A stretch of DNA of 64,000 nt from Eubacterium sp. (GCA_017445905.1 JAFSRX010000067.1:1-64000); one strand, 5' to 3'. Counted from the stretch's first letter, positions 39,188 through 48,465 are shown. The notes: a model not told the origin generated them from the sequence alone. A program made the numbers and translations.

Positions 39188-41029
39188 TTATTTTAGTACC
39201 TCTTCAACAATTGAATCACAATCAAGGTGATATTTCTTTATCTGTGAGCTAACGCTCGCCTGCTTAACAAAGCCATCAACGGCAATATGAACAAACTCGG
39301 CTTTTACTTGCTTTTCTTCAAGAAGAGAAGCAAAGCATTCCCCTACTCCGCCGTTTTTTATTCCCTCTTCTGCAAAAACAATTTTCTTTGCATTTTTCAG
39401 GTGTTCTATAACTGTTTCATCAATGGGTTTAATTCTGTTAAGTTTAATCAGACAGACATTCTCTTTATGTTCTTCAATTAGCTTTTCATAAGCTTTATAG
39501 CATTCACAAAATTCTCGTGAATACGTTATAATTACATTTTTTGCGCTTTTTTTATCGCCGAAAACATTATAGTTTTCCTTATTATATTGATATCCCTCCG
39601 GTTTTTCACCTTCGCTGCCGCGAGGATATCTTATTGCAACCGCATTTTTTTCTTTATAAGCCGCCTGATAAAACATTGATGAGAGTTCATCGTAATAAGT
39701 TGGAGCAAAAACTGTTAAATTCGGAACACTCATTAAATATGCAGTATCAAAAAGTCCCTGATGGCTTTCGCCGTCTTCTCCCACAAAGCCCGCTCTGTCA
39801 ATAGCAAATATTACTTTCAGATTCTGCATAGCAATATCGTGAATCAGCTGATCATAGGAACGCTGAAGGAAGGTTGAATAAACAGCAAACACAGGAAGAA
39901 GTCCGTTTCTCGCAAGACCTGCTGAAAATGTTACAGCATGCTGCTCTGCAATTCCGACATCAAAAAACCTTTTAGGATATTTTTCGGCAAATTCACTCAG
40001 CCCTGTTCCGGACGCCATTGCAGCAGTAACCGCACAAAATCTGAAATCATTATCAGCAAGATGAATTAGAGAATCACCAAATACTGATGAAAAGTTCTTG
40101 CTTGCGCTTATCGGCTCACCTGTATTTATATCAAACTTTCCGATACCGTGGAATTTTGATGGATTTTGCTCAGCAAATTCATAACCCTTGCCCTTAACAG
40201 TGTTTATATGTAACAAAACAGAATGGTTATGCTCTTTTGCAACATTGAGAGCGTCAATAAGCGCATCCAGGTCATGACCGTCAATAGGTCCGTAATATCT
40301 GAAACCAAGGTCTTCAAAAAAAGTGTTTTTATAAATCCTTTTTCTGAGTTTCTGATTGATTACTGTAAAAAATGTTGTCAGTTTTGTTCCGATTAGCGGA
40401 AGTTTTGCGAGCACACGGCTCATCTTTGATTTGAATCTGAAATACTTTGGTGAAGTTCTAATAGTTGTCAGATTTCTTGCAACTGAACCGACATTTTTGC
40501 TTATTGACATATCGTTATCATTAAGAATAACGATTAGATTGCTATTTTCATTACCTGAGTTGTTCAGAGCTTCATATGCAAGTCCACCTGTTAAAGCACC
40601 GTCACCGATAACAGCAATAACCTTTCCTTTATCACCTTTAAGGGCTTTTGCTTTAGCAAGACCGATTGCAGAAGATATGGAGGTTGAAGAATGACCCGAA
40701 GAAAAAATATCGTGTTCGCTTTCGCATCTTCTTGTAAATCCGCTGATACCGTCTTCCTGTCTGAGAGTTGAAAATGAATCTTTTCTTCCGGTTAGTATTT
40801 TATGAGTATAACATTGATGACCAACATCAAAAACAATCTGATCGTTCGGTGAATTAAAGACCTTATGAAGAGCAACAGTCAGTTCAACAACACCGAGGTT
40901 GGAAGCCAAATGCCCACCTGTCTTTGAAACAGAATCAATCATATAATTTCTTATTTCCGAACAAAGAACTTCAAGTTCATCAATACTCAATGACTTAATA
41001 TCCTTCGGAGAATTAATATTCTCAAGCAT
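39188..41029 (-). CDS. dxs: 1-deoxy-D-xylulose-5-phosphate synthase
   Basis: A 613-aa thiamine-diphosphate enzyme condensing pyruvate and glyceraldehyde-3-phosphate, the entry step of the MEP isoprenoid pathway. The ThDP motif is GDGALTGGLAYEALNN, with the family histidine in GHQCYTHKILTGR and the catalytic Glu in RFFDVGIAEQHA. The start is the ATG at 41029 with GAGGTG 5 nt before; a longer frame to 41131 overlaps ispA and encodes an implausible hydrophobic tail. It is coupled with ispA in the same operon. Confidence 0.96.
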   Translation of the reverse strand: MLENINSPKDIKSLSIDELEVLCSEIRNYMIDSVSKTGGHLASNLGVVELTVALHKVFNSPNDQIVFDVGHQCYTHKILTGRKDSFSTLRQEDGISGFTRRCESEHDIFSSGHSSTSISSAIGLAKAKALKGDKGKVIAVIGDGALTGGLAYEALNNSGNENSNLIVILNDNDMSISKNVGSVARNLTTIRTSPKYFRFKSKMSRVLAKLPLIGTKLTTFFTVINQKLRKRIYKNTFFEDLGFRYYGPIDGHDLDALIDALNVAKEHNHSVLLHINTVKGKGYEFAEQNPSKFHGIGKFDINTGEPISASKNFSSVFGDSLIHLADNDFRFCAVTAAMASGTGLSEFAEKYPKRFFDVGIAEQHAVTFSAGLARNGLLPVFAVYSTFLQRSYDQLIHDIAMQNLKVIFAIDRAGFVGEDGESHQGLFDTAYLMSVPNLTVFAPTYYDELSSMFYQAAYKEKNAVAIRYPRGSEGEKPEGYQYNKENYNVFGDKKSAKNVIITYSREFCECYKAYEKLIEEHKENVCLIKLNRIKPIDETVIEHLKNAKKIVFAEEGIKNGGVGECFASLLEEKQVKAEFVHIAVDGFVKQASVSSQIKKYHLDCDSIVEEVLK

Positions 41030-41063
41030 CAGCCCACCTCTTTTCATCTTGTAGTCTTTTGTT

Positions 41064-41948
41064 TTAGTTGTTTCTTGAAATAAGATAATCTGAAAGAAGA
41101 ATAATAAAATCTTTATTCGGGAATATTTCAAGCTGATTAATTGCGCAAGCTGTCAGCTTTCTGACATCCTTATTTGCCTTCTTTTCTCCAACAAGAGTAA
41201 CATATGTTGTTTTTTCATTCTTAGCATCGGAGCCAACAGGCTTTCCGAGTTCTTCTTCATCTCCCTCGATATCAAGAAGATCGTCTTTAATCTGAAATGC
41301 AAGTCCGAGATAGTAAGCGTATCTTGAAGCAGCCTCTATCTGTTTATCATCAGCGCCTGCAGCAATACAACCAAGTATGCAGGCAGCAGAGATAAGCGCA
41401 CCTGTTTTAAGCTTATGAATTGTCAGAATATCAGTAACGGAAGTATCCATATTTTCATACTTAAGATCAAGAGCCTGTCCGCCAATCATTCCGCCGACTC
41501 CTGCATTCTGAGCAAGAAGACTTACCGCCTTAGCTTTTTTATCATCGCTGATGTCGCTGTCTGCTATAAGCTCGAATGCGTGAGTTAAAAGTGCATCACC
41601 TGCAAGAAGAGCAGTAGCCTGTCCGAAAACAACATGACAGGAAGGAGCGCCCCTTCTCATATCATCGTCATCCATACAGGGAAGGTCATCGTGAATTAAA
41701 GAATAGGTATGAATATATTCAATTGCACAAGCAAGCGGAATTGCTTTTCTGTAATCTCCACCGCACATTTTACAGAATTCAAGAACAAGAACTGGGCGAA
41801 GTCTTTTTCCTCCGTTAGCAAGTGAATAGCGCATCGCTCTTATAACTTCCCTCTGACCTTCATCAGTTGTAGGAAGGCTATCCAAAATAGCTTCATTAAC
41901 GATATTAACATATTCATTCATCGTTTTTTTCATTTCAGGTGTGTACAT
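41064..41948 (-). CDS. ispA: polyprenyl (farnesyl/geranylgeranyl) diphosphate synthase
   Basis: A 294-aa trans-prenyltransferase. The first Asp-rich motif is HDDLPCMDDDDMRRG (DDxxxxD type with the two-residue insertion typical of bacterial FPP synthases), and the second is IKDDLLDIEGD. It supplies C15 or longer precursors for undecaprenyl-P and quinones. The start is the ATG at 41948, 9 nt after AAAGGA; an in-frame TTG at 41957 overlaps the xseB stop. Confidence 0.93.
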   Translation of the reverse strand: MYTPEMKKTMNEYVNIVNEAILDSLPTTDEGQREVIRAMRYSLANGGKRLRPVLVLEFCKMCGGDYRKAIPLACAIEYIHTYSLIHDDLPCMDDDDMRRGAPSCHVVFGQATALLAGDALLTHAFELIADSDISDDKKAKAVSLLAQNAGVGGMIGGQALDLKYENMDTSVTDILTIHKLKTGALISAACILGCIAAGADDKQIEAASRYAYYLGLAFQIKDDLLDIEGDEEELGKPVGSDAKNEKTTYVTLVGEKKANKDVRKLTACAINQLEIFPNKDFIILLSDYLISRNN

Positions 41949-41953
41949 ATTTA

Positions 41954-42139
41954 TCAATCCTTTTCAATCTCGGAAATTTTTTGTTTTGCTTCATTTAATT
42001 TTTTAGTACAAAATGCTGTGAGTTTAGTTCCCTCTTCAAACAGTGAAAGAGATTCATCAAGCTCAATTTCATTTTTTTCAAGAAGGAAAACAATTTCATC
42101 AAGTCTTTTTATAGCCTGTTCATATGTCATATCACTCAT
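41954..42139 (-). CDS. xseB: exodeoxyribonuclease VII small subunit
   Basis: A 61-aa helical protein with the XseB signature MTYEQAIKRLDEIVFLLEKNE and LDESLSLFEEGTKL. With XseA it forms the single-strand exonuclease VII. It overlaps xseA by 8 nt, which supports stoichiometric co-translation. Confidence 0.94.
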   Translation of the reverse strand: MSDMTYEQAIKRLDEIVFLLEKNEIELDESLSLFEEGTKLTAFCTKKLNEAKQKISEIEKD

Positions 42140-43331
42140 TTTCTGTTACCTCTTTAATAACGGCTTTAACATTACCGCCGCTGAGAATTACTTTTATTTC
42201 ATCGTTTATATTAACATCCGAAACTCTTTTAACAACAACTCCGTTTTTGCTCGTTATTGAATATCCTCTTCCAAGAACTGCAAGCGGACTTAGAGCATTC
42301 AGTGCGTTAGCAGTACCCTTTAATTCGTTTTCTTTTATGAGAAGTATGTTTTTGAAAGAATTAATTATCTTATCAAAAGTATTGCCGACGTTCTCTTCAA
42401 TGCTTTTGAAAAATGAATCTGAATCTGAAAGAATACTGTTATTTTTAATGTTGTTCAGCTTTTCTTCTTTTTTTTCAACAATGTAGTTTACAGAAGTTTC
42501 AATAGCCGCTCCGAAATTCTCAATCATCAGTCTTTCATTTTCAATATTCGGAACAGCAAGCTCTGCAGCAGCGCTTGGAGTCGGCGCACGTAAATCAGCA
42601 ACAAAATCGCAAATAGTGTAGTCCGTTTCGTGACCCACTGCAGAAATAACAGGCTTAGAACAATTAAAAACTGCTCTTGCAACTTCTTCGGTATTAAAAG
42701 CCCATAAATCTTCAATAGAGCCGCCGCCTCTGCCGACAATTATTGTATCAATATCCTCCATTGAGTCCAGAAATCTTATTGATTTAACAATGTCATTCGG
42801 AGCGCTTTCACCCTGAACAACTGTTGGAACAACAACAACTTCACAAAGAGGAAAGCGACGTGAAAGAATATTTTTTATATCCTCAACTGCAGCGCCCATA
42901 TTTGAAGTTGCAACTCCGATTTTTTTCGGATACTTTGGAATTGGCTTTTTATTAGTCTCGGAAAACAAACCCTCTTTTTCAAGCTTTTCTTTGAGTTGTT
43001 CAAAAGCAATTGTCAGAGAGCCGATACCCTCAACCTGCATATCTCTGACATAAAGCTGATACACTCCGTCTCGCTCATAAACGCCGATCTGCCCGAAACA
43101 GATAACCTTAATTCCATTTTCAGGGTTGAATTTTATTTTATAGTTATCCGATGAAAACATAACGCATTTAAGCTGTGACTTACTGTCTTTAAGCGTAAAA
43201 TACATATGACCGCTCGGATAGTGCTTAAAGTTTGAAATCTCCCCCGTAATATAAATATTTTTTATCGGAGGAATCTCATCGAGCAACGCTTTAATGTAGG
43301 TATTAACTTGTGAAACAGTTAAAACATTCAT
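42132..43331 (-). CDS. xseA: exodeoxyribonuclease VII large subunit
   Basis: A 399-aa catalytic subunit. The N-terminal OB-fold (LTVSQVNTYIKALLDEIPPI, ISNFKHYPSGHMYFTLKD) is followed by the nuclease core with GRGGGSIEDLWAFN and SAVGHETDYTICD (about 190-250), then a coiled coil. It overlaps the M22 gene by 4 nt (ATGA). Confidence 0.95.
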   Translation of the reverse strand: MNVLTVSQVNTYIKALLDEIPPIKNIYITGEISNFKHYPSGHMYFTLKDSKSQLKCVMFSSDNYKIKFNPENGIKVICFGQIGVYERDGVYQLYVRDMQVEGIGSLTIAFEQLKEKLEKEGLFSETNKKPIPKYPKKIGVATSNMGAAVEDIKNILSRRFPLCEVVVVPTVVQGESAPNDIVKSIRFLDSMEDIDTIIVGRGGGSIEDLWAFNTEEVARAVFNCSKPVISAVGHETDYTICDFVADLRAPTPSAAAELAVPNIENERLMIENFGAAIETSVNYIVEKKEEKLNNIKNNSILSDSDSFFKSIEENVGNTFDKIINSFKNILLIKENELKGTANALNALSPLAVLGRGYSITSKNGVVVKRVSDVNINDEIKVILSGGNVKAVIKEVTENE

Positions 43332-44245
43332 ATTTCTTCGCTCTTTAGCTTTGCATATAACGCAAGCCCTGCCGCATTATCGAGCGAAAACTCAGGCTCT
43401 GCAAAATATGCATCGTATTTATTTAATACCGTTTTTCTGAGAAGTGAATTAGAGGAAACACCTCCTGAAAAAACAATGGGTAAATCTCCGTATTTTTCAA
43501 TAATAATATCAAGCATTGATAAAACAGTTTCTGAAATAAAGCTCAGAGCAAATTTTGCAATATCCTCTTTAGCTTTATTTCTTTCTATCATCTGCTTAAC
43601 TTTATTTTCAACTCCGCTCATTGAGCAATTACCATTAATTATGGTAGGCTTTATTCTGAAATCTGCAGAACTAATCTTTGATAATTCATCAAGCTCTTTA
43701 CCGCAGGGAAAATTCATTCCGAGAAGAACTCCGGTTCTGTCAACAGCCTGTCCAGCCTTTAAATCAAGACTTTCTGAAACAATTTCAGTTTTAATAATAT
43801 CGTTCTTATCAGGCTTAACTAAAAGCGCCTCTGTTGTTCCGCCGCTTAAATGAAATGCAATAAATTCTCTTTTTATTAAATCAACCTTATCGCACGAATA
43901 CAACGCAGCTAATATATGACCTACCTGGTGAGATGTTTCATATATCTTGACGCCTGCGCCTTTTGCAAGTGCCAGTGCATTATCTCTGCCGACCAAAAAA
44001 CATGGCATATAACTGCCTTGCGTATTTCTTGGTCTCACGCTAACGCCGACTGCTTCAAGATTAGAAAAATCAAGTTCGCTAATCAGTTCAGGAATATTAA
44101 CTGTATGCTGATATACTGCGTCGCTTTGCCTTAGACCTCTCTCGCCGCTTTTAACTCTGAGCATTATTTTCTTATTCTCGATTTTTTCGTTTTCGAAAAT
44201 TGCCAAAGAAGTTGTATAGTTGCTTGTATCAAAACCTGCAAACAT
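43328..44245 (-). CDS. TsaD/Kae1-like (peptidase M22) paralogue
   Basis: A 305-aa ASKHA-fold protein related to TsaD. GFDTSNYTTSLAIF opens it, SHQVGHI provides the HxxxH metal site of Kae1 proteins, FHLSGGTTEALLV is the phosphate loop, and VFSGGVSSNSLLR is near the end. It is shorter and more divergent than bona fide TsaD, which makes threonylcarbamoyladenosine in tRNA, and is not accompanied by tsaB or tsaE here. A paralogue at the nusB-xseA junction occurs in other Clostridia, from memory; its function is unknown. Its ATG overlaps the nusB stop by 1 nt. Confidence 0.82.
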   Translation of the reverse strand: MFAGFDTSNYTTSLAIFENEKIENKKIMLRVKSGERGLRQSDAVYQHTVNIPELISELDFSNLEAVGVSVRPRNTQGSYMPCFLVGRDNALALAKGAGVKIYETSHQVGHILAALYSCDKVDLIKREFIAFHLSGGTTEALLVKPDKNDIIKTEIVSESLDLKAGQAVDRTGVLLGMNFPCGKELDELSKISSADFRIKPTIINGNCSMSGVENKVKQMIERNKAKEDIAKFALSFISETVLSMLDIIIEKYGDLPIVFSGGVSSNSLLRKTVLNKYDAYFAEPEFSLDNAAGLALYAKLKSEEI

Positions 44246-44637
44246 TAAATCAAGCTCCTTGTATATGCTCCGAGAATTCCGTTAACAAATCCGGCGTCTT
44301 CTTTAGTAGAATACTTCTTGGCAAGTTCAACAGCTTCGTTTATTGCAACAGAATCAGGAACATCCTCAACATAGCTTATTTCATATACGGCAAGTCTAAG
44401 AATTGAAATATTAACTTTAGAAATTCTGCTCAACTTCCAGCCAGTTGAATGTTCTGAAATAATTTCATCAAGTTTTTCTTTCTTTTCACATACTCCTAAG
44501 AATAATTCTTTTGAGTAATCGCCAATAGCAGTTTCCTCCTCAAGAGCTGTTTCAATTATCTCTTCAGGAGAGCTTTCAGTAAATAATGACTGAAAAATCA
44601 GTGCGAACGCTTGTTCTCTTTGCTTATATCTGTTCAT
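44245..44637 (-). CDS. nusB: transcription antitermination factor NusB
   Basis: A 130-aa helical protein that with NusE binds rRNA boxA and supports rRNA antitermination. Recognisable are REQAFALIFQSLF at the N-terminus and INEAVELAKKYSTKEDAGFVNGILG at the C-terminus. The ATG at 44637 follows GGAG; a TTG 12 nt upstream is the alternative. It lies just after the hairpin at 44654-44679. Confidence 0.95.
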   Translation of the reverse strand: MNRYKQREQAFALIFQSLFTESSPEEIIETALEEETAIGDYSKELFLGVCEKKEKLDEIISEHSTGWKLSRISKVNISILRLAVYEISYVEDVPDSVAINEAVELAKKYSTKEDAGFVNGILGAYTRSLI

Positions 44638-44653
44638 TTCTAACTCCAAAAAA

Positions 44654-44679
44654 GCCGACTGATACTCAGAGCAGCCGGC
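44654..44679 (-). terminator. intrinsic terminator/attenuator between asp23 and nusB
   Basis: On the minus strand an 8-bp stem with one G-U pair (44679-44672 with 44661-44654) and a 10-nt loop is followed by TTTTTT. It lies between the asp23 stop and nusB, so it may let asp23 be made in excess over the downstream genes. Confidence 0.7.
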
Positions 44680-44688
44680 ATTTAAAAA

Positions 44689-45081
44689 TTAATTTTCAGT
44701 TTCGTTAGGTACATTTGAGCCGGCAGACTCTTCAAAATCAATTCCTGCAATAATAACATTAACCTTTGAAACAAGTCTTCCTGTCATATTCTGAATTGAT
44801 TCTTTAACGTTTTGTTGAACATTCTGTGCAACAGATTTTATCTTTTTATTGGGTTCAATATTAAGATAAATGCTGACATTAATATCTTCACCGTTCTGGT
44901 ATATTCTGACCGGGCTCATAACTTTTAAGCTTCCGCTTTTAATTGTGCTAAAAACATCAACGGGTCTGTTTGAAAAAGAACTAACCCCCTCAACATCCTT
45001 TGCAGCATTAATTGCAATTGACGAGATTACTTCCTCGGAAATAACAAGATTACCTTTTTCATTTGATGTTGTGACTTCCAT
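44689..45081 (-). CDS. Asp23/Gls24 family envelope stress protein
   Basis: A 130-aa protein of the Asp23 family (B. subtilis YqhY type). GNLVISEEVISSIAINAAKDVEGVSS opens it and VRIYQNGEDINVSIYLNIEP forms the central strands. Homologues associate with the membrane and influence fatty-acid synthesis or envelope stress. The location before nusB is the conserved yqhY-nusB arrangement. The ATG at 45081 is 11 nt from GGAGG; a TTG at 45099 overlaps that site. Confidence 0.9.
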   Translation of the reverse strand: MEVTTSNEKGNLVISEEVISSIAINAAKDVEGVSSFSNRPVDVFSTIKSGSLKVMSPVRIYQNGEDINVSIYLNIEPNKKIKSVAQNVQQNVKESIQNMTGRLVSKVNVIIAGIDFEESAGSNVPNETEN

Positions 45082-45114
45082 AAATATTTCCGCCTCCAAA
45101 ATTAATTCTTAGGT

Positions 45115-45143
45115 ATTATAGCATAAGGCGAATAAATATACAA
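45115..45143 (-). promoter_or_regulatory. promoter of the asp23-nusB gene series
   Basis: On the minus strand TTGTAT (45143-45138), 17 nt, then TATAAT (45120-45115) with a TGC extension just before the -10. It is the only clear promoter I find for the packed gene run that ends at addA. Confidence 0.75.
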
Positions 45144-45165
45144 TACTAAATTTATTAATTTATTA

Positions 45166-45801
45166 TTACTTAGACTGAATAATAGAAACATCTTCAAATG
45201 AACATTTAATCTGCTGCATTGCGATATCTTTAATCTGCATAATCAATGTGTCAGTAAGCTCCTCACAATCAACTATAATATCAACATGCTCTGAGTCATT
45301 ACTGATTACCGCAAGACAATTATCAACGCCTTTTGAACAGACTAATGTTTCAATTTTGTTTTCAGCAGAAATGTTATCGGAAATCCTCGCAATATCCTTA
45401 CTTGCTTCACTTTTCGCTTTGGTGTTTTCCTGTTGAGAATCAATAACTTTCTGAAGCTTTTCAAGAGCTTCATCACGAGCTTTTTGCCGCTCAAGTCTTG
45501 CTGATGAAAAATACTCGTTTTCGTCCTTTTCCTCTGCTTCAACAGAGGCTCCGACAAACTGAGCTTCTCCAAGAGTTTTCGTTCCCGAAGAATCAATTAA
45601 AGGCTGAATATTTGCACTTAAATCTGTGTTCTGATAATACCAATTTCCGAGTATCCCAACAGCTAACAGCAAAACAAAGGAAGCAGCGGCAAATTTAGTT
45701 CTTGAGGCTTTACGCTTCTTAATCTGCTCCTCAGTTAAAATCGGCTTATTCTTTGCATTTTTGCTACGCTTTTTTTCTTTAGCTTTTAAGTTTTCATCCA
45801 T
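45166..45801 (-). CDS. spoIIIAH: stage III sporulation protein AH
   Basis: A 211-aa mother-cell membrane protein whose extracellular domain forms the channel with forespore SpoIIQ during engulfment. A basic Lys-rich N-terminus (residues 1-35) is followed by one transmembrane helix (about 37-55), a Glu-rich linker and helix (about 85-140) and the C-terminal YscJ/FliF-like domain (SAENKIETLVCSKGVDNCLA, HVDIIVDCEEL). Last gene of the spoIIIA operon. Confidence 0.93.
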   Translation of the reverse strand: MDENLKAKEKKRSKNAKNKPILTEEQIKKRKASRTKFAAASFVLLLAVGILGNWYYQNTDLSANIQPLIDSSGTKTLGEAQFVGASVEAEEKDENEYFSSARLERQKARDEALEKLQKVIDSQQENTKAKSEASKDIARISDNISAENKIETLVCSKGVDNCLAVISNDSEHVDIIVDCEELTDTLIMQIKDIAMQQIKCSFEDVSIIQSK

Positions 45802-45813
45802 AAAATCACCTTT

Positions 45814-46335
45814 TTATTTTGATTTTGAAACGCTGATTTTTGATGAGGAAATATCAAAAACCGAACTCAAACAGCGAATGATGTTTTCTTTCACCGCTGT
45901 ATTTCCTGCACCGCTGCAAACAACAGCAACGCCCATCACCTGAGGGAAATACTGTTTAATCAAAACGGGCGTTTCTCCGTCTTCTCCTTTATATAATACA
46001 TATTCATAAGAATTTGAAAAAGAACTGTCATTCTGGTTTTCTTCGCTATTTCTTGCATAAACAGATTCCTTTGTGTTTTTCAGCGTTATCATAACCTGGC
46101 ATTCCCCTGCTCCGTCTATTGACTCAATGAGTTTTTCGCATTTATCTTCAAGGGATATTACATATTCATCATATGAATAATCATAACTATCATTTTTTTG
46201 AGAGGTTGAGTGAAAAATCGGCATATCACTCAACATTATCAACAAAACTCCTATTAGTCCTGCAATCATTATTATTTTAAGTTTTTTATCCGATTTTTTA
46301 ACTCTCTCCATTAAATCCTTTATATTATTCGCCAA
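45814..46335 (-). CDS. spoIIIAG: stage III sporulation protein AG
   Basis: A 173-aa protein with a short cytoplasmic N-terminus, one transmembrane helix (about 20-38) and an external ring-forming domain (LEDKCEKLIESIDGAGECQVMITL ... GVAVVCSGAGNTAVK). The homologue forms a 30-mer ring in the feeding-tube channel. It overlaps spoIIIAF by 11 nt. Confidence 0.93.
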   Translation of the reverse strand: MANNIKDLMERVKKSDKKLKIIMIAGLIGVLLIMLSDMPIFHSTSQKNDSYDYSYDEYVISLEDKCEKLIESIDGAGECQVMITLKNTKESVYARNSEENQNDSSFSNSYEYVLYKGEDGETPVLIKQYFPQVMGVAVVCSGAGNTAVKENIIRCLSSVFDISSSKISVSKSK

Positions 46336-46771
46336 TGCAGATCACCTTTGAATTTATTCCCATTTCATCAAAAACAAGACTTTTAACATCATCTTTATTA
46401 AACCCATCGGGTATTGTTATGACCACATCTTTTATTTCAATTTCTGAATTTTCAAGATTAAAACTTACTTCACTTGAAACATTAGCAGGAATTTTTTTAC
46501 TTTTAAGAAAATCTTTAATTTTCCTGTTGATTTCGTTTTCATAGCCTTTATTTGAGTTCTCGTTTATTTCAAATATCTGTTGACCCGAATTAATATTTAT
46601 GTCTTTTGTATCAAAATCTTTAAGCGGATAAATGAAGGAGATAAATATAAAAACAGCAATTGTTATTTTATAAAACCTTTTCATTTCACCGCTCGGGGAA
46701 AGAACTGAAAAAACAACCGATATTATCAGCGTTAAGCATACGCAGAAGCTCCACTGTTTAAAAAAATCCAT
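46325..46771 (-). CDS. spoIIIAF: stage III sporulation protein AF
   Basis: A 148-aa protein with two N-terminal transmembrane helices (about 7-25 and 35-50) and a soluble C-terminal domain, the SpoIIIAF layout. It overlaps spoIIIAE by 1 nt (TAATG). Sequence conservation in this family is low, so position in the operon carries part of the call. Confidence 0.88.
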   Translation of the reverse strand: MDFFKQWSFCVCLTLIISVVFSVLSPSGEMKRFYKITIAVFIFISFIYPLKDFDTKDININSGQQIFEINENSNKGYENEINRKIKDFLKSKKIPANVSSEVSFNLENSEIEIKDVVITIPDGFNKDDVKSLVFDEMGINSKVICIGE

Positions 46772-47889
46772 TATGAACTCCTAGTAGCAATAAGTATTCC
46801 GAATGAGATAACTGTTGTTACCATTGAAAGAATTAAGACAACATTTATTATAAGTGAAGTTTCTTTAAACGCATTTATTGCGTCAGAAACATTGTTATCA
46901 CCAAACATTTCAGATACAAGCGAACAAACAGAAAGCATAAAACGCCAAAGCGAAATTTCAATTATTGCAGGCAAAAAAACAAGTGCTATTGCAATTATGC
47001 CAACAATTCCGACACTGCTTTTAATCAATGACGAATAGTTTTGTATTGAAAGAAGTCCTTCACTTATTGAACCTCCGATTATCGGAACAACGGAGTTAAT
47101 AACAAATCTAACAGACCTAATTCCAAGCATATCCGCTCTTGCAGAAACATTCGTTTTAATCGAAAGAATACTAACAAATAGCGCACTGATAACCGAAATT
47201 AGACTTGTTATCCATTTTTTCATTGTTGAAATAAGTCCTCCGAGATTAAGCTCACTTCTCAGAGATGAACAAATACCTATTGCAAGAAAACAGTTAGCAA
47301 GAGGCGTAAAAACATTTGCTGATATAAATGTTAAGCCCTGTGACAAAATCATCAGCATTGAATTAGTAGAAAAGCTCGTTGTTATTCCTCCCGATGAAGC
47401 AACGATTGCACAAAACACCGGAACAAATGCAAAAATAAAATTACCTGCAAGCTTTATTGATGAAGAAGCAAGACTTATTGCAGGACTCATCTGAGCAACA
47501 AGAATAACCGAAATAATCAGCGCTGAACATGTTGAATAAACCCCGTTCAGATCTTCTGATGAATCCGCCTTAATGCTCCGAAACAATGAAGACAAAAGAA
47601 TAAATGCCAGTATTGAAACAGCACTTTTCATCGGTGATTTAATTTTGCCCGAAATAATTTCTTTAAGGATATTTAATGAATCTTCAAACGAAAGAGAAGA
47701 AATGCTGTTAAAATCAAAATCCTCAACACCTATTTCCTTTAAAAAGTCATATGTTTCATTTCCAAGCTCTTCCTTAAAAAAAGAAAAATCATAACCCGAA
47801 AGATATTCTTCATAATCGTTTGTTTCTTGTGCATATACACAAACAGGAATAGCAATAAAAGCTATAAGAAAAATTATAAATCTTTTCAT
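46771..47889 (-). CDS. spoIIIAE: stage III sporulation protein AE
   Basis: A 372-aa polytopic protein with an N-terminal signal sequence (residues 1-20, ending VYAQE) followed by an external segment and about seven hydrophobic helices from residue 90. It is the large membrane subunit of the SpoIIIA complex. Its ATG overlaps spoIIIAD by 4 nt. Confidence 0.92.
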   Translation of the reverse strand: MKRFIIFLIAFIAIPVCVYAQETNDYEEYLSGYDFSFFKEELGNETYDFLKEIGVEDFDFNSISSLSFEDSLNILKEIISGKIKSPMKSAVSILAFILLSSLFRSIKADSSEDLNGVYSTCSALIISVILVAQMSPAISLASSSIKLAGNFIFAFVPVFCAIVASSGGITTSFSTNSMLMILSQGLTFISANVFTPLANCFLAIGICSSLRSELNLGGLISTMKKWITSLISVISALFVSILSIKTNVSARADMLGIRSVRFVINSVVPIIGGSISEGLLSIQNYSSLIKSSVGIVGIIAIALVFLPAIIEISLWRFMLSVCSLVSEMFGDNNVSDAINAFKETSLIINVVLILSMVTTVISFGILIATRSS

Positions 47890-48266
47890 TTAACCAACCC
47901 GCCGACAATTTTAATAACCGTTTCAAAAAGTGGTAGTATCAACGAAATAATAAGGATTTTTGCAACAAGTCCCGTCATTGAAGCGAGCGCATTTTCTCCG
48001 TTATCTCTGCATATATCACATACTATCTGAGTTATCAGCGTTATTCCGAGTATTTTCAGCATCAGTTTTGAATAATTCAGAACTGATGAAGAAACCTCGG
48101 AAAAAGATAGAACAGAGTTAACGATTTTTGAAAGCTCCCCTGCAGCAGTTAAAAAAAGAACTGCTGAGCCTAAAATAGAAAGAATTAATGCTATCTGTCG
48201 GTTTGTTTCTTTTAGCATAAGCGAACAGAATAATACGCATATCGAAATCCCAATAAATTTAATCAT
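47886..48266 (-). CDS. spoIIIAD: stage III sporulation protein AD
   Basis: A 126-aa membrane protein with four hydrophobic segments (SpoIIIAC/AD family), including LILSILGSAVLFLTAAGEL. It overlaps the stop of spoIIIAC by 1 nt (TAATG). Confidence 0.91.
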   Translation of the reverse strand: MIKFIGISICVLFCSLMLKETNRQIALILSILGSAVLFLTAAGELSKIVNSVLSFSEVSSSVLNYSKLMLKILGITLITQIVCDICRDNGENALASMTGLVAKILIISLILPLFETVIKIVGGLVK

Positions 48267-48460
48267 TATAAATCAAACAAACTACGAACTGAATTAAATA
48301 GCTCACTGATTTTCGGAATAATCATCATAAGAACAACTACAACACCTGCAAGTGTTGTCAGCATTGCCTGGTCTTCTCTCCCTGAGCGAATAAGCAATGT
48401 GTTTAATACTGCAATAATTATTCCTATTGCTCCGATTTTAAAAATAAATCCAACATCCAT
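48266..48460 (-). CDS. spoIIIAC: stage III sporulation protein AC
   Basis: A 64-aa two-helix membrane protein. IFKIGAIGIIIAVLNTLLI and SGREDQAMLTTLAGVVVVL match the short SpoIIIAC family. The start at 48460 (MDVGF) aligns with family N-termini and has GGAG 9 nt upstream; an ATG at 48475 overlaps spoIIIAB and the ribosome binding site. Confidence 0.9.
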   Translation of the reverse strand: MDVGFIFKIGAIGIIIAVLNTLLIRSGREDQAMLTTLAGVVVVLMMIIPKISELFNSVRSLFDL

Positions 48461-48465
48461 TTTCT

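Noticed and set aside
41030..41131. 34-residue hydrophobic N-terminal extension of Dxs
   Set aside because: It overlaps ispA; family alignment and GAGGTG spacing place the start at 41029.
43476..43853. Long opposite-strand open frame inside the TsaD-like gene (also 14063-14434, 26398-26742, 35628-35969, 42124-42486)
   Set aside because: Antisense shadows of well-supported genes with low-complexity Ser/Leu/Ile-rich translations and no ribosome binding sites.
43328..44245. Calling this gene tsaD
   Set aside because: It is too divergent and lacks tsaB/tsaE context; a paralogue label is safer.
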